A stretch of DNA of 64,000 nt from Candidatus Thiodiazotropha sp. CDECU1 (GTDB lineage: Bacteria > Pseudomonadota > Gammaproteobacteria > Chromatiales > Chromatiaceae). Where the stretch lies: positions 4,216,001 to 4,280,000 of the forward strand of contig NZ_OY734020.1 of the NCBI RefSeq assembly GCF_963455295.1, in the 5' to 3' direction. A program made the position numbers and the translations under genes. This document shows, piece by piece, positions 54,064 through 63,213 of this stretch. The number at the start of each line of letters is the position of its first letter. Within the stretch, counting starts at the first letter, position 1. Under the pieces are notes generated by a model. It had not been told where the DNA came from. It made no database searches and was given only the letters and a program-made list of their open reading frames with translations.

Positions 54064-54894
54064 TTAGGGAAGCGGAATGTCAAGTTGCCACTCCTCGGAA
54101 ATGAAGTAGCGCGCCATGCCGCAATACTCCCGATCCGCAGCCATCATCTCCTTGAGACTGTTCTCCGCGATTCCCTGGGCGTCACCCGTGGTGATTTCAA
54201 ACAGTTCCTTGAAGGCCTTGAGCAGGACATATGTCTGATAGCGTTGTGCACGCAGTGCATCCCTGTTGAGTCGGAGTATCTCTATGGTTGGCTCGACAAA
54301 TGGCTTATCCGCATTGGTTCGATGGGTGATATTCACTTCCTCAAGTCCCTCGATCGCTTCCCACTTGAACAGCTCCCACGGATCCTCCTGGTAGGGATTG
54401 GGCAATACCGCCTGCTCGTCCAGGCATGCCTGGTCAAACTGCGCCAACTCCGCATCATCCAAAGGATTGGGGGTCATGCCTTGACTGATCGTGCGCAGCT
54501 CTGTGTCTGTCGGGTTGTTCGGTATGTTCGGTGCCGACAGCTGATTGCCCAGCAGCGGGAACTGATCGCTCTTGAAACCGTTGCAGATGCGACAGGAGAA
54601 AAGGTAGTTGTCGTAGCAGTAGGCCAACCACCAGTACATCTGACGCTGTTTCGGCCGAAAATGTTCTACGTCGCCAAAGTAGACGGCTGTTGTCGGGGTT
54701 TCGCAAAATGCACACTTTCCGTGGGATTCACTCTTCAGGTGATCTTTGGCGAGCTTCCAGAACCCGTCTTTGTAAAACTTGTTTTCCCCGGATAGAAACC
54801 CCTTGATAAGATCGACGCCGTTGTCGATCCGAGCCGGATTCCGGTACTTGGCCTTGACTGTGTTTGATGAGCGATCCCGTTTAAGTTGTATCAT
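54064..54894 (-). CDS. HNH endonuclease, PtuB-like (Septu-type defence)
   Basis: 276 residues. The nuclease signature is C61-AF-C64, D75-VEHFRPK (E77, H78) and N96 with C101-RI-C104-N105, an HNH fold with a zinc-binding cysteine set. This pattern is that of the HNH family linked to retron and Septu systems (PtuB-like). It lies six bases after the ATPase gene on the same strand. Together they match the order ptuA-ptuB. The predicted role is DNA or RNA cleavage upon phage infection. No reverse transcriptase lies nearby. Confidence 0.82.
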   Translation of the reverse strand: MIQLKRDRSSNTVKAKYRNPARIDNGVDLIKGFLSGENKFYKDGFWKLAKDHLKSESHGKCAFCETPTTAVYFGDVEHFRPKQRQMYWWLAYCYDNYLFSCRICNGFKSDQFPLLGNQLSAPNIPNNPTDTELRTISQGMTPNPLDDAELAQFDQACLDEQAVLPNPYQEDPWELFKWEAIEGLEEVNITHRTNADKPFVEPTIEILRLNRDALRAQRYQTYVLLKAFKELFEITTGDAQGIAENSLKEMMAADREYCGMARYFISEEWQLDIPLP

Positions 54895-54900
54895 GCTGTG

Positions 54901-56289
54901 CTATTGGGTTTTCTTGCGTACCGCCCTGGATTTCTTCTTGGTCGGCGATTTCTTGACCGCCTTTTTCTTAACCACTCGCTTCTTTGTCTTTTTTTTGAGC
55001 ATCAATTTACCGGACTTCATACCCTCTATCTGAGCAAGAAGATCCTCGATCGTCTTCCGCTGTTTCTGCTGCGACTCGATGATGGCTTCATTTCTGAATG
55101 ACAGGTCCCGCTCCGGTAGAACGCTGAACTGCTCGGCAAGACGTTGCAGTTCCTGCCTGTCCCGTGTCGTCTTTGACTTCTTACGGTACAACGATCGATA
55201 TTTGTGCTTGTCGTTACTCAGTCTCACTGAGTCGAGCGTTTCCACATTGAATCCGATTTCAAGCAATTCATGGGCCTGCAGTTCCGCTGGCACACCTGGG
55301 AAGGTTCTCGCGGAGACCGCATTGCTCTTCTCGTTGCGGTTTAAAATGACACATTCGTCTGCTTCGAGCTGCTGTGCCGTCAGTACTGAATGAGTGGTTC
55401 CAATGATCTGGAACTCAGGCAATTTAGTTTCGATATATTTACGTAACTGCCGTTGCCACTTCGGATGCAGATGGGCGTCGATTTCATCGATCAGCAACAA
55501 CCCACGGGTCTTCAGCGGATTTTTGTAATCGTCAAAAGATTCAGTGATGCGATACAGCAAATCGCCAATCCAGGCCGCTACATTCTGGTATCCGTCACTC
55601 AGCATACTGAGTGGAACATCACCATCCGGGGTAGTGAACAGCAGATCTCCATTGTGGCGATCGATACGGCTAAAGCTCACATCCGGCAGCAGGCCGTTCA
55701 TCGCATTCTCGATAATCCGTGTACCACGCTTACCGTCCCGGTATTCCAGCCCCATCGCCCAGGACTGCAAGGGGTTCAGGGTAGCGTCCAGATCGAACAG
55801 GGTGGCCAGGGATTGTGCCCGTTCCGGATCATTGCCTCGTCGGCTGATATTCATATCATGCATTGCCAGGCGACGTAGCGCGCCGTAGCCAACCACAAAG
55901 TAGCTGCGCTGGGTATGGGCAAGCGCCGAATCGAGCTGATCGAGACCTTTGCGATTGTGTTCAATAAACCCGGAACGATCCATCCCCTGCTTGAACTGTA
56001 TCTCGAGGCACCTCTCCTCGTTGCGCGCCGTCTGCAGGGTTGCCGCGATTGAGGCCTGATCACTGCCGTTGCGTATCCATGAATCGGGTTCACCGAGCAG
56101 GAATGGCAAGGCATCACTGCCCGCCAGAACCAAGCCAATCGAGCGCAGGACCGTACTCTTTCCGGTCCCGTTTTCACCCAGGAAGATGGTCCACTTGCGG
56201 TTGCCTTGCCTGGATGCAGAATCCCGAAAATCCAATACGATGTGCTCGATTGAGCGGATATGTCGAATTTCTACGGATTTCAGAAACAT
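54901..56289 (-). CDS. AAA ATPase, PtuA-like, with lysine-rich tail (Septu-type defence)
   Basis: 462 residues. Walker A GENGTGKST at 38-46, a long middle insertion, LSMLSDGYQNVAAW (signature-like), Walker B GLLLIDEIDAHLHPKW near 263-278 and the H-loop IIGTTHSVL. The architecture is that of SMC/RecF-like ATPases of the PtuA kind; no TOPRIM nuclease domain is present. The last ~36 residues are almost all lysine, arginine and threonine (LKKKTKKRVVKKKAVKK), resembling a histone-H1-like DNA-binding tail. It is followed by the HNH gene; the pair is flanked by duplicated sequence. Confidence 0.82.
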   Translation of the reverse strand: MFLKSVEIRHIRSIEHIVLDFRDSASRQGNRKWTIFLGENGTGKSTVLRSIGLVLAGSDALPFLLGEPDSWIRNGSDQASIAATLQTARNEERCLEIQFKQGMDRSGFIEHNRKGLDQLDSALAHTQRSYFVVGYGALRRLAMHDMNISRRGNDPERAQSLATLFDLDATLNPLQSWAMGLEYRDGKRGTRIIENAMNGLLPDVSFSRIDRHNGDLLFTTPDGDVPLSMLSDGYQNVAAWIGDLLYRITESFDDYKNPLKTRGLLLIDEIDAHLHPKWQRQLRKYIETKLPEFQIIGTTHSVLTAQQLEADECVILNRNEKSNAVSARTFPGVPAELQAHELLEIGFNVETLDSVRLSNDKHKYRSLYRKKSKTTRDRQELQRLAEQFSVLPERDLSFRNEAIIESQQKQRKTIEDLLAQIEGMKSGKLMLKKKTKKRVVKKKAVKKSPTKKKSRAVRKKTQ

Positions 56290-56533
56290 GCTATTTCAAC
56301 CTGTTGTAATCCATACATTTTGGCTATACCCGTGATCCAATCCAGAACACCATTGGCTGACACCGATATCATTTAAGAATAAACATGCATCCAACCCAGG
56401 TCCAGTGGCGCCCCGGCAACAAAGGTTCATGGTGATGGGGTCAGCTGTTTTGCATAGGGTTGTGTTTCACTCTGCTGTATTCATCCAGCGCCTGTTATAA
56501 TCCGGCCTGCTTACAAATTCAGGATAGCCTTAC
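56290..56533. repeat. Right junction: decayed algZ start and argH promoter region
   Basis: From about 56453 the sequence matches the left junction at 53836. On the minus strand it still reads like algZ codons 2-7 (QQSETQP versus QQSDRQP) but the start codon is now ATA. The argH leader itself is intact. This end therefore retains the algZ remnant and the working argH start. Confidence 0.75.
56496..56501 (+). promoter_or_regulatory. argH -10 box
   Basis: A perfect TATAAT lies 33 bases before the argH ATG. The matching position in the left-hand copy is TGAAAT. No convincing -35 hexamer was found. Confidence 0.5.
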
Positions 56534-57928
56534 ATGAGCGACAGTCACGGGACCACGAAACCCTGGTCAGGCCGATTCAATGAACCCACCGATGCCTTTG
56601 TGGAGGCATTCACTGCATCTGTGGGCTTTGACCAGCGACTCTACAAATATGACATTCAAGGCTCCATCGCCCACGCCACCATGCTGGCCCGACAGGGCAT
56701 CCTGAGCGATGCCGAGTGTGACACCATCGTGGACGGCCTGGAACAGATCCGCACCCGCATTGAACAGGGCGATTTCTCATGGTCGGTCTCCCTGGAAGAT
56801 GTGCATATGAATATCGAATCCGCCCTCACCGAGGCTATCGGGGAGGCGGGTAAAAAACTTCATACCGGCCGCTCCCGCAATGATCAGGTTGCCACTGACA
56901 TCCGGCTCTGGCTACGTGATGAGATCGAACAGATACGCGACGCCATCCTGGGTTTGCAGACAGCCTTGCTCGACAAGGCCGAACTGGAGGTGGAGACCAT
57001 ACTACCCGGGTTTACCCATCTGCAGACGGCACAGCCGGTCTCCTTCGGTCACCACATGATGGCCTGGTTCGAGATGCTGGAGCGTGACCGGGAGCGCCTG
57101 GCCGACTGCAACAAGCGGCTCAATGTCATGCCCCTGGGCGCTGCGGCACTGGCCGGCACCACCTACCCCATCGACCGCCAGCTTACCGCCGAACTGCTGG
57201 GTTTCTCACGGCCCTCGGAGAACTCCCTCGACGCCGTCTCGGACCGGGATTTCGCCATCGAATTCAGTGCCGCCGCCAGTATCCTGATGATGCACCTCTC
57301 TCGATTCTCCGAGGAGCTGATCATCTGGTCTTCCGCCCAGTTTGGATTCATCGAACTCTCCGACAGCTTCTGCACCGGTTCCTCAATCATGCCGCAGAAG
57401 AAGAACCCGGATGTCCCGGAGCTGATCAGGGGCAAGACCGGGCGTATCTTCGGCCACCTCATAGGACTGCTGACCCTGATGAAGAGCCAGCCCCTGGCCT
57501 ACAACAAGGACAATCAGGAGGACAAGGAGCCGCTCTTCGACAGCGTCGACAATCTGAAAGGGTCATTGAAGGTGTTTGCCGATATGGTGCCCGCCATCGA
57601 CTGTCGCAAGCAGGCTATGCGCCAGGCCACCATGCAGGGATTCGCCACCGCCACGGATCTGGCCGACTACCTCGTGCGCAAGGGGATTCCCTTTCGCGAC
57701 GCCCATGAAGTGGTGGGCAAGGCAGTCGCCTTCGGTGTTGCGGAGGGTCGCGATCTCTCGCAAATGAAGCTGCAGGAGCTGCAGGATTTCTCCACTAAGA
57801 TCGAGGAGGATGTATTCGACATCCTTACCCTCGAAGGCTCACTCGCCGCGCGAGACCATATCGGAGGCACCGCCCCCAACCAGGTACGAAACGCCATTGC
57901 CCGCGCCCGCACACGGCTCGGGGTCTGA
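56534..57928 (+). CDS. argH: Argininosuccinate lyase (ArgH)
   Basis: 464 residues, matching ArgH in length. The start [59 protein letters not shown] and the fumarase-superfamily signature [16 protein letters not shown] (catalytic Ser near 283) are all present. It cleaves argininosuccinate to arginine and fumarate. Its divergence from algZ is a common arrangement in Gammaproteobacteria, now interrupted by the Septu-like pair. The VOC gene begins seven bases after the stop. Confidence 0.96.
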   Translation: MSDSHGTTKPWSGRFNEPTDAFVEAFTASVGFDQRLYKYDIQGSIAHATMLARQGILSDAECDTIVDGLEQIRTRIEQGDFSWSVSLEDVHMNIESALTEAIGEAGKKLHTGRSRNDQVATDIRLWLRDEIEQIRDAILGLQTALLDKAELEVETILPGFTHLQTAQPVSFGHHMMAWFEMLERDRERLADCNKRLNVMPLGAAALAGTTYPIDRQLTAELLGFSRPSENSLDAVSDRDFAIEFSAAASILMMHLSRFSEELIIWSSAQFGFIELSDSFCTGSSIMPQKKNPDVPELIRGKTGRIFGHLIGLLTLMKSQPLAYNKDNQEDKEPLFDSVDNLKGSLKVFADMVPAIDCRKQAMRQATMQGFATATDLADYLVRKGIPFRDAHEVVGKAVAFGVAEGRDLSQMKLQELQDFSTKIEEDVFDILTLEGSLAARDHIGGTAPNQVRNAIARARTRLGV

Positions 57929-57935
57929 GATCGGG

Positions 57936-58301
57936 ATGATCCAGCTCCACCATGTCAGCCTGCTGGTCGCCGACACCCGGCGTTCACTGGCATTCTACCG
58001 TGATTTATTGGGATTGGAGATCGATCCCAAGCGTCCTGATCTGGGTTTCCCCGGTGCCTGGTTGAAGGTGGGCGATCTGCAGATCCATCTGCTGGAACTC
58101 AACAATCCCGATTCCCTCGCCGAGCGTCCGGAACATGGCGGACGTGACCGCCATACCGCATTTATGGTGGATGACCTCGATGGCATACGCAGTAAGCTCG
58201 ATCAGGCGAGTATTGACTACACCTTGAGCCGTTCCGGGCGACAGGCGCTGTTTTGCCGCGACCCGGATCAAAACACCATTGAGTTGATCGCCGCAAGCTA
58301 G
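57936..58301 (+). CDS. VOC/glyoxalase-fold protein
   Basis: 121 residues, the size of a two-module VOC protein. MIQLHHVSLLVADTRRSLAFY opens the first module, with H in LHHV and the E in ELNN/IELIAAS at the usual metal positions; FYRDLLGLEI and CRDPDQNTIELI are characteristic. The substrate is unknown, and a glyoxalase or fosfomycin-type role is not implied. It starts seven bases after argH and may be co-transcribed with it. Confidence 0.85.
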   Translation: MIQLHHVSLLVADTRRSLAFYRDLLGLEIDPKRPDLGFPGAWLKVGDLQIHLLELNNPDSLAERPEHGGRDRHTAFMVDDLDGIRSKLDQASIDYTLSRSGRQALFCRDPDQNTIELIAAS

Positions 58302-58348
58302 TCAGTGGGAAGGCTGGCCAATACCCTGTGGCCACGGATTCTCATAGG

Positions 58349-58684
58349 TCATATTGGATTGGTTTTCACCATCACCAGTAGCGCGAAATAGGTCAGGCCA
58401 ACACCCGCGAGCCCGGCATAGAGCATCTTTCCGGCGTATCCTGCCCGGTCCCAATTGCGGGCGCAGTAGATGACACTGAAAAGAGGGATCAACAACACAG
58501 CTATCCCCCACCAGACGTTCTGCCCGAAGGCGTACATGATGGCGAACAGATTACCGACGAACACCAGTGTACCGGCCACACTCACCACGAGTATCACCAA
58601 CATCATCATGTATTCATGATGGCTTAACCAAGTGAGCAATCCATGAATTCCCAGCATCACACTCCACCCGAGCAACAGCTTCAT
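58349..58684 (-). CDS. Small hypothetical membrane protein
   Basis: 111 residues with three or four hydrophobic segments (MLVILVVSVAGTLVFVGNLFAIM, VWWGIAVLLIPLFSVIYC, MLYAGLAGVGLTYFALLVMV). No conserved domain recognised. It stands alone between the VOC and M48 genes, convergent with the former. Confidence 0.7.
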   Translation of the reverse strand: MKLLLGWSVMLGIHGLLTWLSHHEYMMMLVILVVSVAGTLVFVGNLFAIMYAFGQNVWWGIAVLLIPLFSVIYCARNWDRAGYAGKMLYAGLAGVGLTYFALLVMVKTNPI

Positions 58685-58843
58685 TTAAAACGATAAACCA
58701 GAACCATTGATTGTCGCACAGATTGGCAAACCAGACCGCTCAATTGTTTAACTCCCGACAGCGCAGGTTGAGTGATAACCTATACCCATTGATCCAGCAT
58801 ACCTTTTGATCCAGTTTTGGAGCCACATCCAGCAATCTCAACC

Positions 58844-59797
58844 ATGCAACGGGCCATCTATCAACAACACAAGGTAAAAAACAGCCTGCAATCATTGCTG
58901 TTGATCATCTGTCTGGGAGGCCTTTGTGCCTGGCTGGCCTGGTTTCTCGGCGGCCTGCCGATGGCTGTTGCAATGGCGCTGGTGATAGTGATTTCATATC
59001 AGATCAATCCGGTCGCATCGCCGGAATGGGCAATGCGCCTTTTTCGCGCTCGCAGACTCGCTCCCAGTCAAGCCCCTGACCTCTACCGACTCATGTCACA
59101 GCTGACCCAGCGTGCCGGCCTGGAACAGGTACCGGCAATCTATTATCTGCCGTCCGATGTCATGAACGCATTTACCACAGGCGATCGCAACAATGCCGCA
59201 ATTGCCGTTTCAGATGGGCTGCTGCGTCGCATGCAGTGGCGGGAACTGGCCGGTGTCCTGGCCCATGAGTTGATGCATGTGGTCAACCAGGATACCAGGC
59301 TGATGGCATTCGCCGATCTCACCAGCCGCATCACCGGTCTTCTCTCCTTGATCGGACAGTTGCTGTTGCTGATCAACCTGCCACTGATGCTCTTCGGCCA
59401 GACGACCCTGCCTTGGATGCCAATTCTAGTGTTGCTGGTTGCACCCACCTTGAGTGCATTGGCACAACTCGCCCTGTCACGGAGTAGGGAATACGAGGCG
59501 GACCTGGGCGCGGCCAAACTGACAGGCGACCCAATGGGATTGGCCTCCGCCCTGAATAGACTCGAACCCCCGCGGCATCGTTTACTCGAGCGGCTGCTCC
59601 ACCCCGGTCCGCGTATCCCCGATCCCTCTCTGTTGCGTACCCACCCACCTACCGATGAGCGCGTGGCGCGCCTGATGGCGCTAACCCATAGGGATGTCGC
59701 CATATCGGACAGGGTGATAACAACTCAGGATATACGCGCTCTGCTTGCACTCAATCCCTACCGCCCACGCTGGCACCGCAACGGCATGTGGTATTAA
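58844..59797 (+). CDS. M48-family membrane metalloprotease (HtpX-like)
   Basis: 317 residues. Two N-terminal membrane helices, a zinc-binding HELMH (about 143-147) in LAGVLAHELMHVVNQDT, two further helices (LLSLIGQLLLLINLPLML, PILVLLVAPTLSALAQL) and the third ligand glutamate in SRSREYEADLGAA (near 215). This is the layout of HtpX-type quality-control proteases, with the active site in the cytoplasm. ATG 58844 is preferred over TTG 58817. Confidence 0.88.
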   Translation: MQRAIYQQHKVKNSLQSLLLIICLGGLCAWLAWFLGGLPMAVAMALVIVISYQINPVASPEWAMRLFRARRLAPSQAPDLYRLMSQLTQRAGLEQVPAIYYLPSDVMNAFTTGDRNNAAIAVSDGLLRRMQWRELAGVLAHELMHVVNQDTRLMAFADLTSRITGLLSLIGQLLLLINLPLMLFGQTTLPWMPILVLLVAPTLSALAQLALSRSREYEADLGAAKLTGDPMGLASALNRLEPPRHRLLERLLHPGPRIPDPSLLRTHPPTDERVARLMALTHRDVAISDRVITTQDIRALLALNPYRPRWHRNGMWY

Positions 59798-59832
59798 ATG
59801 TTGCATACCCTAACCTCAGCGAAATAAACAGC

Positions 59833-60192
59833 ATGCCCAAAGACAGCCTGGATGACCTGAACAGCCGCTTAAAGGCCTTCGCCCAAACCCGCAATTGGGA
59901 GCAATTCCATAATCCGAAAAATCTCACCATGGCGATGATTGCCGAGTGTGCGGAGTTGGTCGAACATTTCCAGTGGCTGACCCCGGAACAGAGTATGAAT
60001 CTCCCCCAGGAGAAGCAGGACGAGGTTGCCCTGGAAATGGCGGATATCCTGATCTACCTGATCCGATGCGCAGAACGCCTGGATATTGACCTGATCGATG
60101 CGGTTGAGCGAAAAATAGCCATCAACGAGGCACGTTATCCCGTGGACAAGGTGTTTGGCGACGCCCGACGCGCCTCTGAATATGACGATTAG
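59833..60192 (+). CDS. MazG-like nucleotide pyrophosphohydrolase (dCTP pyrophosphatase type)
   Basis: 119 residues, all-helical. The metal-binding motif EcAELVEHFQW and EVALEMADILIYLIRCA gives the E-x-x-E ... E-x-x-D set of the MazG/DCTPP1 family, and VERKIAINEARYPV is the usual ending. Such enzymes hydrolyse non-canonical or excess dNTPs to monophosphates. ATG 59833 gives the family start; an earlier in-frame start overlaps the protease gene. Confidence 0.88.
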   Translation: MPKDSLDDLNSRLKAFAQTRNWEQFHNPKNLTMAMIAECAELVEHFQWLTPEQSMNLPQEKQDEVALEMADILIYLIRCAERLDIDLIDAVERKIAINEARYPVDKVFGDARRASEYDD

Positions 60193-60312
60193 GGGGCATG
60201 CTTCACCCCTCATATCTCCTTTCCCCAATCTTTAAAGGGTGGAGTCAGGCTGTTACTGACGCTATCTTTGAGAAAACCATTTACACAACTCAGTTATGGA
60301 TTGGGAGATGAG

Positions 60313-60483
60313 ATGAAGAAGTATCAATGTATCGTTTGCGGATTTGTCTACGACGAGAGCGAGGGCATGCCTGAGGAGGGCGTTGCCGCCGGCACCCGAT
60401 GGGGCGACATCCCGGAGGATTGGGAGTGTCCTGAATGCGGGGTGAGTAAGTCCGATTTTGAAATGGTGGAGATGGTCGCCTGA
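60313..60483 (+). CDS. Rubredoxin
   Basis: 56 residues with the single iron site C6-IV-C9-G and C39-PE-C42-G and the conserved aromatic residues (Y4, Y13, W37). This small electron carrier serves various oxidoreductases. TTGGGAGATGAG precedes the ATG. It is monocistronic as far as can be seen. Confidence 0.95.
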   Translation: MKKYQCIVCGFVYDESEGMPEEGVAAGTRWGDIPEDWECPECGVSKSDFEMVEMVA

Positions 60484-60895
60484 CCCTGGGAGTATTCCCA
60501 CCGACCCTATCCCTCTAATAACGGGTAGGGCATCTCTAAAAACCGACTCAAACCACTAGACGTAAACCGGATAGGAGGAGGCTGTCTGGCTGGTATCTTT
60601 TTCTACCTGGAGCTGAATCAAATCAACAGGCTCGGAGCCGGTACCTGGACAAGCCAGGATTATTTAATCCTGATAGCTACAACCTCAAAAAGATTATGGG
60701 CTTAGCAGTTCAGACATAGATAACTGTAATACGAATCTCACCTAGTATTGAAAGTCACGATAAAGATTTTTTTCCTGTATTTTTTCTTACCGGACTACAT
60801 TCTTGAGGTCACCTGCCGATAGATAGGGCTGAATAGAGATAACAATCGCCCGCTATCGGATAGCGATTCAAGTAAAAACCGAGGAAATGTAAATA
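60484..60895. other. Intergenic region upstream of pilU
   Basis: 412 bp without a supported gene. It holds a weak hairpin just after the rubredoxin stop (CCCTATCCC ... GGGTAGGG near 60505-60528) and a CGCTATC/GATAGCG inverted repeat near 60850, 45 bp before pilU. No riboswitch class was recognised. Confidence 0.5.
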
Positions 60896-62005
60896 ATGGA
60901 TATCGTGCCCTATCTGAAGCTTATGGTGCAGAAAAATGGCTCAGATCTCTTTTTCAGCACCGGTGCCGCCCCCCATTTGAAAACCGAGGGTGAAACCCGC
61001 CCGATAGGGTCCTCCCCGATGCAAAGCGGACAGGTCAGAAAGCTCGCTTACGGCATCATGAACGACGATCAGATCAAGGAGTACGAAGCCACTTACGAGT
61101 GTAATCTGGCTATCTCGGTCAACCAGCTGGGCCGCTTCCGCGTCAATGTCTATAAACAGCGGGGTGATGCGGCGATGGTGATTCGCTATATCAAGGGCGT
61201 GATCCCCCCCGTAGAGAAGCTCAATCTGCCGATTATCCTCAAGGACCTGATCATGGAACCCCGCGGATTGATCCTGGTGGTTGGGGCAACCGGTTCAGGT
61301 AAATCGACTACCCTGGCAGCGATGATCGAGCACCGCAATCAAAATGTTGCCGGGCATATATTAACCATCGAGGATCCCATCGAATATCTCTACACGCATA
61401 AAAAATCCGTGGTCGATCAACGCGAGGTGGGACTCGACACACTCTCCTATGAAAATGCCCTGAAGAATGCCATGCGCGAGGCGCCGGATGTGATACAGAT
61501 CGGCGAAATCCGTGAAATGCACACCATGCAGCACGCGATCGCCTACGCGGAAACCGGCCATCTGTGCCTATCGACCCTGCATGCCAACAACTCAAACCAG
61601 GCCCTTGACCGCATCATCAACTTCTTTCCCGACACAGCCCATCATCAGCTCTACATGGATCTTTCCCTCAACCTCCGTGCAGTCATATCGCAACGTCTGG
61701 TAAAGGGTATCAACGGCCAGCGCATCCCCGCGGTCGAGATCATGCTGCTGTCGACCTACATCTCAGAACTGATTCAGAAAGGGGATATTCACACCATAAA
61801 AGAGGTCATGGAACAGGGTACCGAACGGGGTATGCAGACCTTCGATCAATCCCTCTACAAACTCTACAAAGAGGGTAAGATCTCCATGGAAGAGGCGCTC
61901 TCCCATGCTGACTCGCGCAATAACCTGTCACTCAAGATACGCCTCTCCGACACCGAAGGTGTCGAAGCCCCGGGCAGCCTTGGTGTGGCCGAGGATCAAT
62001 TCTGA
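60896..62005 (+). CDS. pilU: Type IV pilus retraction ATPase PilU (PilT-like)
   Basis: 369 residues. It begins DIVPYLKLMVQKNGSDLFF, has a Walker A GATGSGKSTT near 130-139, TIEDPIEYLY (Asp box), DVIQIGEIRE (Walker B) and TLHANNSNQ (His box). The GEIRE in place of PilT's GEIRD and the C-terminal extension are typical of PilU. It helps PilT to depolymerise the pilus fibre. pilT itself is not in the window. The stop overlaps the end of the convergent ABM gene by ten bases. Confidence 0.9.
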   Translation: MDIVPYLKLMVQKNGSDLFFSTGAAPHLKTEGETRPIGSSPMQSGQVRKLAYGIMNDDQIKEYEATYECNLAISVNQLGRFRVNVYKQRGDAAMVIRYIKGVIPPVEKLNLPIILKDLIMEPRGLILVVGATGSGKSTTLAAMIEHRNQNVAGHILTIEDPIEYLYTHKKSVVDQREVGLDTLSYENALKNAMREAPDVIQIGEIREMHTMQHAIAYAETGHLCLSTLHANNSNQALDRIINFFPDTAHHQLYMDLSLNLRAVISQRLVKGINGQRIPAVEIMLLSTYISELIQKGDIHTIKEVMEQGTERGMQTFDQSLYKLYKEGKISMEEALSHADSRNNLSLKIRLSDTEGVEAPGSLGVAEDQF

Positions 62006-62556
62006 TCCTTGTTTGGGTAGAGCCAGCCAGAGAATAGCCGGGTCAAGAGCGGCATCACAGCATAGGTCAGACAGACCACCACCAGTGCTGTCAGGATGAA
62101 TGTCTGCAGCAGCCTGGGGAACTCGGATATCAGCGGTCCGAGCAGGCCGCTCAGCAATGTCACCAGGCAGAACACACCCAACCAGACCAACAGGGCCATT
62201 TTATATTTCGGCGGATGTACATTCATGGCGCAGGTCGGCAGGGTGAACCAGGCCTCGAGTCCGGAAATGGTCTCTACCTGCCTGGGCTCGCTGACCTCTT
62301 CGGCTATGGCGCGCCACTCTTCGCGCTCAGTGGAATTTTCCCAGCGTTCAAGATTGCTGCGTCGATCGAATTTAAAGACTATCCGATACTCTCCACCTGG
62401 CCTTGATGGGCGAAAGATATTTGCCCCCATGTGCCCTTGATGCTGCAAGGCAGCCTGGGTTATACCAGTGAGATAGTCCTCGAATGCCTGCTCCTTACCC
62501 GGTTTTGGCCGACGGGTAACGAGCACCGTCACGGGTGGATCTGGGGTTTTTTCCAT
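61996..62556 (-). CDS. ABM-domain protein with two C-terminal membrane helices
   Basis: 186 residues. The N-terminal ~100 residues form an antibiotic-biosynthesis-monooxygenase-type ferredoxin-like domain (VTVLVTRRPKPGKEQAFEDYL, YRIVFKFDRRSNLERWENS). Two membrane helices follow (MALLVWLGVFCLVTLLSGLLG and LQTFILTALVVVCLTYAVM). This fusion is a recurrent bacterial membrane protein of unknown role; a monooxygenase activity should not be assumed. Confidence 0.82.
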   Translation of the reverse strand: MEKTPDPPVTVLVTRRPKPGKEQAFEDYLTGITQAALQHQGHMGANIFRPSRPGGEYRIVFKFDRRSNLERWENSTEREEWRAIAEEVSEPRQVETISGLEAWFTLPTCAMNVHPPKYKMALLVWLGVFCLVTLLSGLLGPLISEFPRLLQTFILTALVVVCLTYAVMPLLTRLFSGWLYPNKDQN

Positions 62557-62568
62557 CAGAGCGACTCC

Positions 62569-63213
62569 TCAAGCAAAGATCTGCCAACCTCGGCGCAGCG
62601 CTTCACTCACCACGCCCGGCGAAGTATCCAGGAATTCACTCCGCTTGGCCATCCGATCGAACCAATCGGCGAGCAAGGGTGTTTGCGGTGGAGGCATACC
62701 ATAGGCCATGGCCAGACCGAATCGGCTGGCCAGGACATAATCGGGGATACCGGCATGCGCTACAAAATAATCTGACTCCAACAAGGCCTTCTCCAGCCTT
62801 GGCAAGGCCAGATGCCACTCCTGCATGGCCTCGGCTATGATCTCCTGATCCCACTCTCTCGGTTGACGCTGCCGGCGTTCAAAAACCAGCTTGCGCACTG
62901 CCCCGCCAACCTGTGTGTCTGCATAGTGAGCAACTCCCCGGGCCAGGGCGCGTTCCCTTGCCGAGGCGGGTAACAGATCGCCATAACTATCGTTCAGGTA
63001 TTCAAGCATTACCCCTGACTCGGTGATGACGATTTCATCGATCATGAGCACAGGCACAGTGTTAGCGGGGGCAAATTTCCGCCAACTCTGCAGATGCGCC
63101 GGATCGTCATATGGGTAAGGTTGATACTCCACACCACAACGTTGCAACGCCATGCGTACCCGCCAGCAGAAGGGGCATTCAGGTTTGTCGTAGAGCCTGA
63201 CTTCCCCGTTCAT
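62569..63213 (-). CDS. Glutathione S-transferase family protein
   Basis: 214 residues from ATG 63213. The thioredoxin-like N-domain has the C13-PF-C16 in LYDKPECPFCWRVRMAL and VPVLMIDE..VITES (the cis-Pro and S of the GSH site). The helical C-domain includes DYVLASRFGLAMAY. It resembles the Cys-type GST/glutaredoxin-like group. Its start codon overlaps the stop of the upstream isomerase-type gene by ATGA, so the longer frame upstream is rejected. Confidence 0.87.
   Translation of the reverse strand: MNGEVRLYDKPECPFCWRVRMALQRCGVEYQPYPYDDPAHLQSWRKFAPANTVPVLMIDEIVITESGVMLEYLNDSYGDLLPASARERALARGVAHYADTQVGGAVRKLVFERRQRQPREWDQEIIAEAMQEWHLALPRLEKALLESDYFVAHAGIPDYVLASRFGLAMAYGMPPPQTPLLADWFDRMAKRSEFLDTSPGVVSEALRRGWQIFA

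Noticed and set aside
54064-56289. Retron with an ATPase/HNH effector
   Set aside because: No reverse transcriptase gene or structured msr/msd-like RNA adjacent; the two genes fill the insertion.
60484-60895. Possible c-di-GMP riboswitch ahead of pilU
   Set aside because: Only a small inverted repeat near 60850 was found; no consensus tetraloop/receptor elements were recognised.
61996-62556. Antibiotic biosynthesis enzyme
   Set aside because: The ABM domain is fused to two membrane helices and has no biosynthetic neighbours; the family name is not evidence of that role.
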